A stretch of 64,000 nt of DNA, taken from Halobacillus shinanisalinarum (GTDB lineage Bacteria > Bacillota > Bacilli > Bacillales > Halobacillaceae). The notes beneath the pieces are model-generated. The model saw only the letters and a list, made by a program, of their open reading frames with translations, ran no database searches and was not told the DNA's origin. This document shows positions 56,068 to 64,000 of this stretch, piece by piece. A program made the translations under genes and the position numbers. The DNA is taken from positions 1,054,001 through 1,118,000 of the forward strand of contig NZ_CP095074.1 of the NCBI RefSeq assembly GCF_022919835.1, written 5' to 3'. Position 1 is the first letter of the stretch. Every line of letters begins with the position of its first letter.

Positions 56068-56106
56068 CCACCTCAAGTCATCCAGAAAATGGATGACTTG
56101 AGGTGG
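56068..56106. repeat. REP palindrome copy 14 (with a compensated base pair)
   Basis: CCACCTCAAGTCATCCA / TGGATGACTTGAGGTGG, loop GAAAA. Both arms differ from the consensus at the same paired position (G-C to A-T), so the hairpin stays perfect. Confidence 0.96.
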
Positions 56107-56353
56107 TAATTTAACCCAATCATTTATGTTTAATCCTTTAGTGTCAGGGTAATATTACTGTACATTTCTTTGTGTGAATGTTTTGTCAAAACAACCTGTC
56201 AAATAAAAAAATACCTTACTACATATTCGCCTATCACCCTACTACACTCAAAACCTGGCAAACGCCATACATCGAGATTTGAAGCGACCACTTGTATCTA
56301 AGCTAAGTGTTGACCTGTCCGTATGTCTTGAGATTAGCAAAGGAGGACTTAAT
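56107..56353. other. Gene-free region before the formaldehyde dehydrogenase gene
   Basis: About 250 bp with no supported gene or RNA. It should contain the promoter of the dehydrogenase, but no strong -35/-10 pair was found. Confidence 0.5.
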
Positions 56354-57567
56354 ATGGCAACAAATAACCGCGCAGTTGCATATAGTGGAAATGGTGATGT
56401 AGTAGTAAAGGATATTGATTTCCCGGAACTTGTACTAAGAGATGGACCAGGTGTAAACCCGGCAAACGTTGGCCGTAAATGCGAACATGGTGTAATCTTG
56501 AAAGTTATTTCTACTAATATTTGTGGAAGTGATCAGCATATGGTTCGCGGGCGTACAACAGCACCAGAAGGATTAGTTCTTGGCCATGAAATAACGGGCG
56601 AAGTGATTGAGACGGGAAGAGATGTTGAATTCGTCAACAAAGGTGATCTCGTTTCCGTCCCTTTTAATATTGCTTGTGGACGGTGTGTAAACTGTATTGA
56701 AGGAAAAACACACATTTGCTTAAACGTAAACCCCGACCGCCCCGGTTCTGCTTACGGATATGTCGATATGGGCGGATGGGTAGGCGGACAAGCCGAATAC
56801 GTCATGGTCCCATACGCTGACTTTCAAGTGCTTAAGTTTCCCGACAAAGATCAGGCTATGGATAAAATGCTCGACTTAACGATGCTTTCTGATATTTTCC
56901 CAACTGGATTCCACGGTGTTTATTCAGCAGGTGTCAAAATAGGCTCCACCGTGTATATCGCAGGAGCTGGTCCAGTGGGGTTAGCTGCAGCACACTCTGC
57001 TCAACTACTCGGTGCATCCGTTGTCATCGTTGGTGATTTAATTGAAGAAAGGCTTGAACAAGCACGCAGCTTTGACTGTGAAACAATTAATATAAGCAAG
57101 CATGACAATATTTCCGAACAAATCGAACAAATATTAGGTGTTCCCGAAGTAGATGCAGCCGTGGATTGTGTTGGCTTTGAAGCACACGGTCACAGTCATG
57201 AAGAAGCACCCGCCGTTGTATTAAACTCCATTATGGGGCAACGAAAGCAGGCGGCGGACTCGGGATTCCCGGTCTCTACGTCACAGAAGATCCAGGCGCC
57301 TCTGATGAAGATGCCCGCCAAGGAGCATTGAAACTAAATTTTGGTTTAGGCTGGGCAAAAGCACAAACCTTCGTCACCGGGCAAACTCCAGTTATGCAAT
57401 ATCATCGTGGATTGATGCAAGCCATTTTAAATGGCAAGGCTGATATTGCAAAAGCGGTAAATGCTACAGTTATCGGACTGGAAGATGCACCGAAAGGCTA
57501 CAGCGAATTTGACAGCGGTGTACCTAAGAAATTTGTCCTCGACCCTCACGGACAACTCAAAAGCTAA
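56354..57567 (+). pseudogene. Zinc-dependent formaldehyde dehydrogenase (FdhA-like) gene with one frameshift
   Basis: ATG at 56354 after AAAGGAGG. The first 300 residues are the medium-chain dehydrogenase: ICGSDQHMVRG with a zinc Cys, LGHEITGEVIETG, CGRCVNCIEGKTHIC (structural zinc Cys cluster) and YIAGAGPVGLAAAHSAQLLGA (NAD fold). After NSIMG the frame changes and stops at 57331. The other frame continues GGGLGIPGLYVTEDPGA, then LNFGLGWAKAQTFVTGQTPVM to 57567. One extra G in the G4 run at 57235-57238 rejoins them. The family (glutathione-independent formaldehyde dehydrogenases) is about 400 residues, matching the repaired length. Confidence 0.85.
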
Positions 57568-57576
57568 CCAGCAATA

Positions 57577-57618
57577 AAAAAACCTCCCTCGCTTACAAAA
57601 TAAGCGAGGGAGGTTTTT
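57577..57618. terminator. Terminator after the dehydrogenase gene
   Basis: AAAAACCTCCCTCGCTTA / TAAGCGAGGGAGGTTTTT, an 18-bp stem with 5-6 nt loop. Confidence 0.88.
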
Positions 57619-57628
57619 CCATTCCCTT

Positions 57629-57645
57629 CCACCTCAGGTATTCCA
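57629..57645. repeat. REP half copy 15 (degenerate)
   Basis: CCACCTCAGGTATTCCA, the left arm with two substitutions; no right arm. Between convergent genes. Confidence 0.75.
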
Positions 57646-57655
57646 TTCATTTCCA

Positions 57656-59575
57656 TTACATAATTGACTCTAGGTAATGGAGGTGTGGTTTCCATAGATA
57701 ACCGTTGCGGTGAACATAGATGACTGCTTCTTCTAACGAACCAGGTGTAAACTGCTTTGGAAGTTTTTCTGGGATCGATTCCTTACCAGTGAGCAGCAAA
57801 TATACAGACTCGTTTCTAAAATGAGCCATTTTTAATTGAGCCATGATATCGTCAGCATCCATTCCTAACCGAATCATTAACAACGAAACCGTAAACAGGT
57901 TTTCCACCGAAATGTCATCAGGGAACATATCAAGTAATGACTGTACGTCCTTATATCTTTCTTCTTGGATATAAAGTGGGATTAATCGAGAACGAATACC
58001 TTGATTATCATTTGGATTCAGTTCAATGATATCCTCATATGATTCGATCGCCTGTTCTATCTCTCCATTTTCTTCATATAATTCTGCCAAAAACTCGATA
58101 GCCCTTAACAGTGGACGGGCCTCCACGATTTGCCAGAGAGCGACTTCTGTATCAGGCTGTTCAATACCCAAACGACGATATCCCGAATTGATAGCCTTTA
58201 AGACAAAAAGCACCTTTTCCCCTATTGTACTCGTAAAGTGGGCCTGGAGAGCGAGACCGTCCACATTCCCTTCATCCAATTTCAAAACTTCATCCACCAA
58301 TATTCTCTTTTTTTCTTCATTCTCCGACTCATAGGCTTCATACGCTTTGATTTGTGCACGCTGTTTATCATTAGAAGGAATAAAAGGGTCATTCCTATGG
58401 TGGTTCATATAATCATTAATCTCATCAGTTGAACTAAAATTCATCTGTTCCACCTTTTTATTCAATTCGTACGTATGCCTTTCGATGTCTAAATGTGCAC
58501 TCGGCTTTACATAGTATTGCAATTCAGGACCACTAATTCCTTGATTCTTACTCTGCAGGAGCTCAAAAAAGAATTCTTCTATTTCATGATAACGTTTAGA
58601 AATGCTATTTGTACTGACTTCATATTTTTGTGCCACTTCTTTTTGCGTAACCGTTTGATCCCCGCCTAAATAAGGCATATCATGGAGGAAATATTCTAAC
58701 GTTGCTGCAAGCACAGCTGGCTTCCTAATAATCGGAGCTTGTTCATCGCAAAACTTCATCCACAGATTTTTCAGCAATTCATACGTTTCAAACCGTTGAT
58801 CTTCAGCCTCTACGTGCTCGTCAAGAAGCTTTAATACCTCAAGCTGCTGAGGAGTCCCATTCCAAGCCAAATCCGATGAGTCTGGACTTTCCATATAAAG
58901 CCATTTAGGGAACTGATTTAAAAAGGTATGATGTAGGAAGTCACCGATCGTTGCAGACTCTGACTGTGCTTTGAACTCTGTTTCTAATTTCGAGATATAA
59001 TAGTCATAGCCTGCCTGCGTATTCGGCAGCGCTAGTGGAATAAAGTTATGAAAGGTCCCCCAATTCATTACAATGCCAATATAATACGGCACCTTCTTTA
59101 AGTCCTCATTATCAAGCGGAATCCTCTCTCTCCCTACCTTGTATTCACTACCATTTAGTACATCTTCAATGTGCACAAGTCCGCTAGTTTCCTCTTTTAA
59201 ATAGTGAAAAATGCTAGCTTTCGAGTTTCCCCAAGACGCCAGAGCATCCGCTGTTGCTGGACGGACAACCGATTTCTTTTTTTGCATAAAAAAGTGTTGA
59301 AAAACAGTTTGTCCATCAGTTTGCGGCATAAATAATCCCTTATATAAGAGTCTGATAAAATGCTCGATTTCTTCTTCTTGAGATGCAGCCTTAGTTTGGG
59401 GAAATAAATGAGGGTAATTGTCGTACATAAAATCTTGAAATTGCAACAAATAACGGTCTAGTTCCTCTTCGACCTTTCTTGAAGGGAATTCGATGACATT
59501 TGTCTTTCCGTGACATTTCTTATACTTCTTCCCACTCCCACAAGGACACGGATCATTTCTACCGATCTTTTCCAT
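57656..59575 (-). CDS. SEC-C motif and TPR-like protein
   Basis: 639 residues. N-terminal SEC-C zinc motif [17 protein letters not shown] (Cys10, Cys12, Cys21, His22). The middle holds a winged-helix-like segment ([24 protein letters not shown], about 310-335). The C-terminal 120 residues have TPR-like helices ([29 protein letters not shown]). Such bacillus proteins are uncharacterised; SEC-C domains bind the ribosome or SecB in other proteins. Long monocistronic minus-strand gene. Confidence 0.75.
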   Translation of the reverse strand: MEKIGRNDPCPCGSGKKYKKCHGKTNVIEFPSRKVEEELDRYLLQFQDFMYDNYPHLFPQTKAASQEEEIEHFIRLLYKGLFMPQTDGQTVFQHFFMQKKKSVVRPATADALASWGNSKASIFHYLKEETSGLVHIEDVLNGSEYKVGRERIPLDNEDLKKVPYYIGIVMNWGTFHNFIPLALPNTQAGYDYYISKLETEFKAQSESATIGDFLHHTFLNQFPKWLYMESPDSSDLAWNGTPQQLEVLKLLDEHVEAEDQRFETYELLKNLWMKFCDEQAPIIRKPAVLAATLEYFLHDMPYLGGDQTVTQKEVAQKYEVSTNSISKRYHEIEEFFFELLQSKNQGISGPELQYYVKPSAHLDIERHTYELNKKVEQMNFSSTDEINDYMNHHRNDPFIPSNDKQRAQIKAYEAYESENEEKKRILVDEVLKLDEGNVDGLALQAHFTSTIGEKVLFVLKAINSGYRRLGIEQPDTEVALWQIVEARPLLRAIEFLAELYEENGEIEQAIESYEDIIELNPNDNQGIRSRLIPLYIQEERYKDVQSLLDMFPDDISVENLFTVSLLMIRLGMDADDIMAQLKMAHFRNESVYLLLTGKESIPEKLPKQFTPGSLEEAVIYVHRNGYLWKPHLHYLESIM

Positions 59576-59696
59576 ATAAAATCTCCTCTCTTATTATACT
59601 TCTTAAGTTTATTATAAAGGTTTTAGAGGAAAAGGAAAAAGCAAGGCTCATTATCTTTCACCAAAAAACGAGTACACCTACTTGGAGGTGGACGTC

Positions 59697-60122
59697 ATGA
59701 AGAAGGCCGAAAAAAACAAAGCAGGAAAGCTTTTTGAGAAATTGAAGAAGCGAGCTGGGACACTCGTTCAAAATCCTGCAAAAACGAAACAAATCATCGA
59801 ACAGGCACAGGAAAAATCAGAGGAACATCAAGGTCCACTCTCGAAAGTCTGGGAAGAGCTCCAGCTTATGTTTCAAATGGTACGGGACTGGGCGAGGGGC
59901 GATTATCAAAAAGCACCTAAAGGTTCGATTGTCGCCATTGTTGGGGGAGTACTTTATTTCGTTATACCGCTTGACGTGCTCCCTGACTTCATTCCTGTGG
60001 CCGGACTTATTGATGACGTCTATATTATTAATTTAGTCATTAAACAAGTCAACTCAGATCTACAAGCCTATAAGCGATGGCTCGCTAAAGAACCTAAAAA
60101 ACATTCACCACTAAACAACTAA
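59697..60122 (+). CDS. YkvA-like DUF1232 protein
   Basis: 141 residues from the ATG at 59697 after GGAGGTGG. The basic, helical N-terminal half is followed by the DUF1232 signature: IVAIVGGVLYFVIPLDVLPDFIPVAGLIDDVYII (about 80-113), a hydrophobic helix pair with the Pro-x-Asp-x-x-Pro-Asp pattern. Membrane-associated, function unknown. Confidence 0.85.
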   Translation: MKKAEKNKAGKLFEKLKKRAGTLVQNPAKTKQIIEQAQEKSEEHQGPLSKVWEELQLMFQMVRDWARGDYQKAPKGSIVAIVGGVLYFVIPLDVLPDFIPVAGLIDDVYIINLVIKQVNSDLQAYKRWLAKEPKKHSPLNN

Positions 60123-60155
60123 ACCTAGACGCTGCCATTGACATTACATTTATAC

Positions 60156-60194
60156 CCACCTCAGGTCATCCATAATTTGGATTACCTGAGGTGG
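60156..60194. repeat. REP palindrome copy 16
   Basis: Right arm has one mismatch (TGGATTACC), loop TAATT; between convergent genes. Last copy in the window. Confidence 0.95.
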
Positions 60195-60215
60195 AACTTT
60201 ACCCCATTACAAGAA

Positions 60216-61091
60216 TTATTTGTAGTATTTGTAGAGGGCTTGGGTACCGCTGTTGGCGTACCCGTCTGCTGAGATTTGATCGTATAATTGCTTGGCGAGT
60301 TTTAGTCCTGGGAGGTTAAGTTCCATTTTCTCCGCTGACTCAATAGCAATTTTCATGTCTTTAATAAAATGTTTTACATAAAACCCTGGTTCTAAATCCC
60401 CTTTAATAACCCTTGGAGTAAGATTACTCAATGACCAACTCCCAGCTGCACCTCCGCTGATACTTTCAAGGACGGTATTCGGATCAAGTCCAGCCGCTTC
60501 AGCGTACACTAGTGACTCAGAAACCCCCATCATATTAGAGGCAATAGCAATTTGATTACACATTTTTGTGAATTGTCCTGAACCTGCTGGCCCCTGTAGT
60601 ACAGTCTGGCTTCCTAGCAGGTCAAACAGAAAGCGAACATCGTGAAAGGCTGCTTCTTCACCACCAACCATAATGGAAAGTGTTCCTTCTTTTGCCCCCA
60701 CATCTCCGCCGGAAACAGGAGCATCCAAGACACGTATCTTACGCTTACTTGCTTCTTGATCCATTTTCACAGCTAATTCTGGAGAGGATGTTGTCATATC
60801 AATGATATATGTGCCCTCTGCGGCATTTTGTAAAAGTCCATCCTCCCCAAAATACACCTCTTCAACATCTGAAGGATAACCAACCATCGTAATAATCATA
60901 TCGGATTCTTCTGCTAGACTCTTCACGCTTTCGTTCCACTGCGCCCCTAAATTAAGCAGTTCTTCTGCTTTGGCAGGGGTGCGGGTAAATATATTTACGT
61001 TGTAATCAGATTCTAGCAAACGACCCGCCATACTTTTTCCCATTACTCCTGTACCAATCCAGCCGATTGTCGGACTTTTCAATTCTGCCAT
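60216..61091 (-). CDS. NAD(P)-dependent beta-hydroxyacid dehydrogenase (3-hydroxyisobutyrate dehydrogenase family)
   Basis: 291 residues. N-terminal GWIGTGVMGKSMAGRLL, substrate motif VLDAPVSGGDVGAKEGTLSIMVGG, catalytic Lys region GSGQFTKMCNQIAIASNMMGVSE and the C-terminal helical domain. It oxidises or reduces a beta-hydroxyacid such as 3-hydroxyisobutyrate, tartronate semialdehyde or a succinic semialdehyde-like substrate. The exact substrate is not deducible. Confidence 0.87.
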   Translation of the reverse strand: MAELKSPTIGWIGTGVMGKSMAGRLLESDYNVNIFTRTPAKAEELLNLGAQWNESVKSLAEESDMIITMVGYPSDVEEVYFGEDGLLQNAAEGTYIIDMTTSSPELAVKMDQEASKRKIRVLDAPVSGGDVGAKEGTLSIMVGGEEAAFHDVRFLFDLLGSQTVLQGPAGSGQFTKMCNQIAIASNMMGVSESLVYAEAAGLDPNTVLESISGGAAGSWSLSNLTPRVIKGDLEPGFYVKHFIKDMKIAIESAEKMELNLPGLKLAKQLYDQISADGYANSGTQALYKYYK

Positions 61092-61127
61092 TTCTTACCC
61101 TCTCCTCTATATATGTAGTTAAAAAAA

Positions 61128-61152
61128 CAAGACTCTCCCTTTTCGAGTCTTG
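61128..61152 (-). terminator. Terminator of the VOC gene
   Basis: CAAGACTC / GAGTCTTG stem, with A-rich sequence at its left (T run on the minus transcript). Confidence 0.7.
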
Positions 61153-61157
61153 CTCTC

Positions 61158-61568
61158 TCATGATTTTTGATAGTTTAAATCCCACGTCACACCAAAACGG
61201 TCTTTTACCTTGGCAAACGCTGCACCCCAGAATGTGTCCTGAAGTTCCATGTGTACCGTTCCACTTTCACTTAAACGATGATAGATTTTATTAATTTCAG
61301 CTTCACCGTCCAATTCTAATGCCAAAGAAATCATGTTGCCTGCTTCAGAACTGCCCCCAGGGAATGTATCTGAAACCATAAAGAAAAGGCCTTCTTTTGT
61401 AAAACGAGCATGCATAATTCTCTCATCTGCTTCTGGTGGTGTGTCAAAGTCAGCTTCCCCAAAAGTTTGAATATCTGTTACTTCTCCATCAAACACACTC
61501 TTGTAAAAGTCCAGTGCCTCTCTTGCATTTCCGTTAAACGTAAAATATGGATTGGCTTGCTTTTTCAT
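61158..61568 (-). CDS. VOC family protein, PhnB-like
   Basis: 136 residues. PhnB-type glyoxalase fold: NPYFTFNGNAREALDFYKSVFDGEV at the start, MHARFTKEGLFFMVSDTFPGG in the middle, and WGAAFAKVKDRFGVTWDLNYQ at the end. The family binds a metal or small ligand; function unknown in bacilli. ATG preceded by GGAGA. Confidence 0.85.
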   Translation of the reverse strand: MKKQANPYFTFNGNAREALDFYKSVFDGEVTDIQTFGEADFDTPPEADERIMHARFTKEGLFFMVSDTFPGGSSEAGNMISLALELDGEAEINKIYHRLSESGTVHMELQDTFWGAAFAKVKDRFGVTWDLNYQKS

Positions 61569-61637
61569 CTCCTCGTCTCTCCTTTATTGGTTTTCTATAT
61601 TTTATCATAAAAAAAAGAAGCACGAAGCCTCCCTTTT

Positions 61638-62564
61638 TTAAGAACTATATTCTTTAATCATATCATGCGTCTTTTGCACTTCAGAGTCTGGCACTTGAAG
61701 ATAATAAATATTATTGATCCGTATTCCCCGTCCTGTCATCTGATAGGTTTCCATATTCTTTCTTGCGTCACGATAATTCATCGCTAAATTACGCATATCT
61801 TCAAACCTCATATTCGTTGCTACATTTTCCCCAAGAACATCCATTACTGAACCAATATTATTCACAATATTAATGTTTGATCCTTTATCAATCACACCTT
61901 GGATAACTTGGCGCTGACGTTCGTTACGACCAGCATCTCCTTGAGGATCATTATAACGCATACGAACCCAGGCAAGAGCTTCTTTTCCGCCAAGCTCGAT
62001 TTGCCCTTTTGAAAAGTTATAGCCCCCTTGTGAAAAAGCGAAATCATTGTTTACTGTAATTCCGCCAACAGTATCTACCATCTGTGATAAACCTTCCATA
62101 TTCATGCGAACATAGTAATCTAAGCTAATATCAAGAAAATTTTCTACCGTATTGACAGACATGTCGCTGCCGCCAAATGCATAGGCATGGTTGATCTTAT
62201 CGTCAACCCCTCTCCCTGCAATTTCAGTCCTTGTATCCCTTGGAATGCTGACCATTTGCATACGGTCATTTGCTGGGTCAAGCGTCATGACGATCATTGT
62301 ATCGGAGCGCCCTTTATCATTCTCACGCTCATCGACTCCAAGCAATAGAACATTAATAGGTTCCTGTCCTTCCACTTTCTTTTTCGTCACTTCGCGGTCA
62401 ATTCCAGAGATACCCTTATGAATTTCTTCATCAACGGTCGTTCTCACGTTATGATAGATGGAATATAAATAAGCAGATCCACCACCTGCTATAAGCAAGA
62501 CAACTGCTAAGGATATCCATAGCCACTTCTTTTTCTTTTTACGCCTAGCTTTCCTCGTTGCCAT
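61638..62564 (-). CDS. LytR-CpsA-Psr (LCP) family wall polymer ligase
   Basis: 308 residues from the ATG at 62564 after AAGGAG; the upstream ATG at 62639 lacks a site. Basic N-terminus (RKARRKKKKKW), one membrane span (WISLAVVLLIAGGGSAYLYS), then LCP motifs LLLGVDERENDKGRSDTMIVMTLDP, SIPRDTRTEIAG, INHAYAFGG, and VRMRYNDPQGDAGRNERQRQVIQG with the conserved Arg/Asp set. It transfers wall teichoic acid or other glycopolymer from the lipid carrier to peptidoglycan outside the cell. Close paralogue of the frameshifted gene at 50785-51716. Confidence 0.9.
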   Translation of the reverse strand: MATRKARRKKKKKWLWISLAVVLLIAGGGSAYLYSIYHNVRTTVDEEIHKGISGIDREVTKKKVEGQEPINVLLLGVDERENDKGRSDTMIVMTLDPANDRMQMVSIPRDTRTEIAGRGVDDKINHAYAFGGSDMSVNTVENFLDISLDYYVRMNMEGLSQMVDTVGGITVNNDFAFSQGGYNFSKGQIELGGKEALAWVRMRYNDPQGDAGRNERQRQVIQGVIDKGSNINIVNNIGSVMDVLGENVATNMRFEDMRNLAMNYRDARKNMETYQMTGRGIRINNIYYLQVPDSEVQKTHDMIKEYSS

Positions 62565-62777
62565 TTCGTACACTCCTTCATACTCTTTCAATCTATTTAT
62601 AATCATACCCTCAATTTTTTTAAAACACATTTTTTTCACAATAGACTTGACTCTTTATTTTACATGTTTCTATTTTTTTTGCAAAATTTATTTAAAATGG
62701 ATTTAGCATGAAGAAGAGTCTAGGCAAGGGGTTCTTCAGGAAATGGCAGATCAAGTGGGCCTTTTCCTTTCTATAAA

Positions 62778-62819
62778 AAAAGCCGTCTCTTGTAATACAA
62801 CCTCACAAGGGACGGCTTT
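62778..62819 (-). terminator. Terminator of the POT transporter gene
   Basis: AAAGCCGTC..TTGT / ACAA..GACGGCTTT stem with a small mismatch, directly after the stop at 62832. Confidence 0.75.
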
Positions 62820-62831
62820 ATTAGAGAAGGA

Positions 62832-64000
62832 TTAGTTAACACCCTTCATTAATTTCGAAATTCTAGGCGCAAAAGCAAACAAAATGATTCCCAATAACAC
62901 AGAAGCACCGCCAAGGATACCAAAATAAGCCACTTCAGTATCAATATTGTAAAGTTTTACAAGCTGAGCATTCATAGCTTGTCCCGCTGCATTAGAAAGG
63001 AACCATAGACTCATGGTTTGTGAAGCAAAGGCCGCTGGAGCCAGCTTCGTTGTCGCTGATAAGCCGACTGGCGATAGAAGTAACTCACCAAGGACTACTA
63101 GGAGAAAGCTTAGTACAAGCCATAGTGGATTGACTAAATTATCCCCATTCATTATTGCAGGGATCATCATAATCAGAAAAGAAACCCCAGCAAACATTAG
63201 ACCGTAAGCAAATTTCTTCGGTGTGCTAGGCTGCTTACTTCTAAGCCGAATCCATAACCATGCAAAGACAGGTGCTAGAAAGATAATAAACAGCGGATTC
63301 AATGATTGAAACCATGATGACTGAATACCCAACCCAGCAAAGCTCAAGTCTACACGTTGGTCAGCATATTGCGCTAAGATAATGGACCCTTGCTCTTGAA
63401 TAGACCAAAACATCATCGACGCTACAAATAAAGGAATGTAAGCCAGAAGTCTTGAACGTTCATCTGTTGTTGTTTTTTTACTGCGAAACATGACGATGAA
63501 ATAAGCTGTTGGTATGGAGAGACCTAGAAAACTAACGATATAGGTTAAACCACTAATTGTTAAGATCCCCGTCGGAATAGTCAAAGCGAATAAGATGATA
63601 ATGATAATGGCCCCAATACCGACGCGTTTATAGGTCTTACTTCGCTCAGCTTTCGTCAATGGGTTCGGGACATTTTTTCCAGCTAAACCAAGATTCTTTT
63701 TCTTGGTCAGCATGAAGGTAATTAAACCAAAGAACATCCCAACAGCAGCAATGGCAAATCCTGCATGGAAGCTATACTCCTGTCCAACTGTTCCGACAAT
63801 TAATGGGGCAAGAAATCCACCAAGGTTAATTCCCATATAGAAAATACTGAACCCGGAATCTCTACGATAATCTTCAGGTGCATATAGATCTCCAACCACA
63901 TTGGATACGTTGGGTTTCAATAAACCTGTCCCGATAACGATCAGTACCATCGAGATGAAAAAGGCTGTTAAATTTCCTGGTAGAGAGAGTACAATGTGCC
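62832..64000 (-). CDS. POT family proton-dependent oligopeptide transporter (partial, 5' end outside window)
   Basis: The frame is open to the right edge, so the visible 389 residues lack the N-terminal spans; an internal ATG at 63950 is not the true start. POT/PTR2 features: GTGLLKPNVSNVVGDLY, FSIFYMGINLGGFLAPLIVGTVGQ, MFWSIQEQGSIILAQYAD and LLLSPVGLSATTKLAP. Major facilitator protein that imports di- and tripeptides with protons. Confidence 0.87.
   Translation of the reverse strand, partial: HIVLSLPGNLTAFFISMVLIVIGTGLLKPNVSNVVGDLYAPEDYRRDSGFSIFYMGINLGGFLAPLIVGTVGQEYSFHAGFAIAAVGMFFGLITFMLTKKKNLGLAGKNVPNPLTKAERSKTYKRVGIGAIIIIILFALTIPTGILTISGLTYIVSFLGLSIPTAYFIVMFRSKKTTTDERSRLLAYIPLFVASMMFWSIQEQGSIILAQYADQRVDLSFAGLGIQSSWFQSLNPLFIIFLAPVFAWLWIRLRSKQPSTPKKFAYGLMFAGVSFLIMMIPAIMNGDNLVNPLWLVLSFLLVVLGELLLSPVGLSATTKLAPAAFASQTMSLWFLSNAAGQAMNAQLVKLYNIDTEVAYFGILGGASVLLGIILFAFAPRISKLMKGVN

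Noticed and set aside
37447..60194. CRISPR array
   Set aside because: The repeated palindromes are hundreds to thousands of bases apart with genes between them, have no uniform spacers and no cas genes nearby.
1..64000. tRNA, rRNA, prophage or plasmid replication genes
   Set aside because: None were recognised on either strand.

Overview
The window comes from a low-G+C Gram-positive of the family Bacillaceae, probably a salt-adapted genus of the Halobacillus/Pontibacillus/Virgibacillus type. The support is AGGAGG-type ribosome binding sites, a polyglycerol-phosphate wall teichoic acid locus, a hom-thrC-thrB operon, an IDEAL-domain protein, and a very acidic secreted nuclease. The genus is inferred, not proven.

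1-30.5 kb is a cell-wall polymer island. It holds tagGH export genes (tagH cut by the left edge), a TagF-like glycerophosphotransferase, two divergent TagE/TarM-like glycosyltransferases, a 1540-residue secreted PA14-repeat glucosaminidase, tagD-tagB, an operon of a CapK-like ligase, a UDP-ManNAc dehydrogenase and tagA, a polymerase/ligase-like membrane protein, a frameshifted GT4 gene, a MurJ-like flippase, a QueC-like PP-loop protein and tagO. A four-gene operon (polyprenol-phosphate glycosyltransferase, multispanning membrane protein, two EmrE-like half-transporters) and galU plus pgcA for UDP-glucose complete it. PhoP-box-like repeats precede tagD and lie between the GT2 operon and galU. 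A 25-base G run sits between -35-like and -10 hexamers upstream of tagO.

30.5-37 kb is housekeeping: a VanZ-like protein, an IDEAL protein, hom-thrC-thrB, small unknown genes and a 204-bp MITE-like element.

37.4-60.2 kb is an ordinary gene set (AEC transporter, sodium:solute symporter, murQ/murK/murR, nuclease, DsbA-like protein, thioesterase, LCP protein, Ktr/Trk potassium channel, acetamidase, formaldehyde dehydrogenase, SEC-C protein). Its intergenic regions are peppered with one 39-bp palindrome: 14 complete copies and 2 half copies, with none seen elsewhere in the window. A RAYT-type HUH transposase (38938-39492) is bracketed by two copies and its stop codon lies inside one. This REP/RAYT system is the most distinctive feature of the window.

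Other notable items are an apparently orphan cobalamin riboswitch, an unclassified structured leader before the potassium transporter, and three genes broken by the same kind of lesion (one base missing from a G/C run of four). The right end carries a second LCP gene and a POT peptide transporter cut by the edge.
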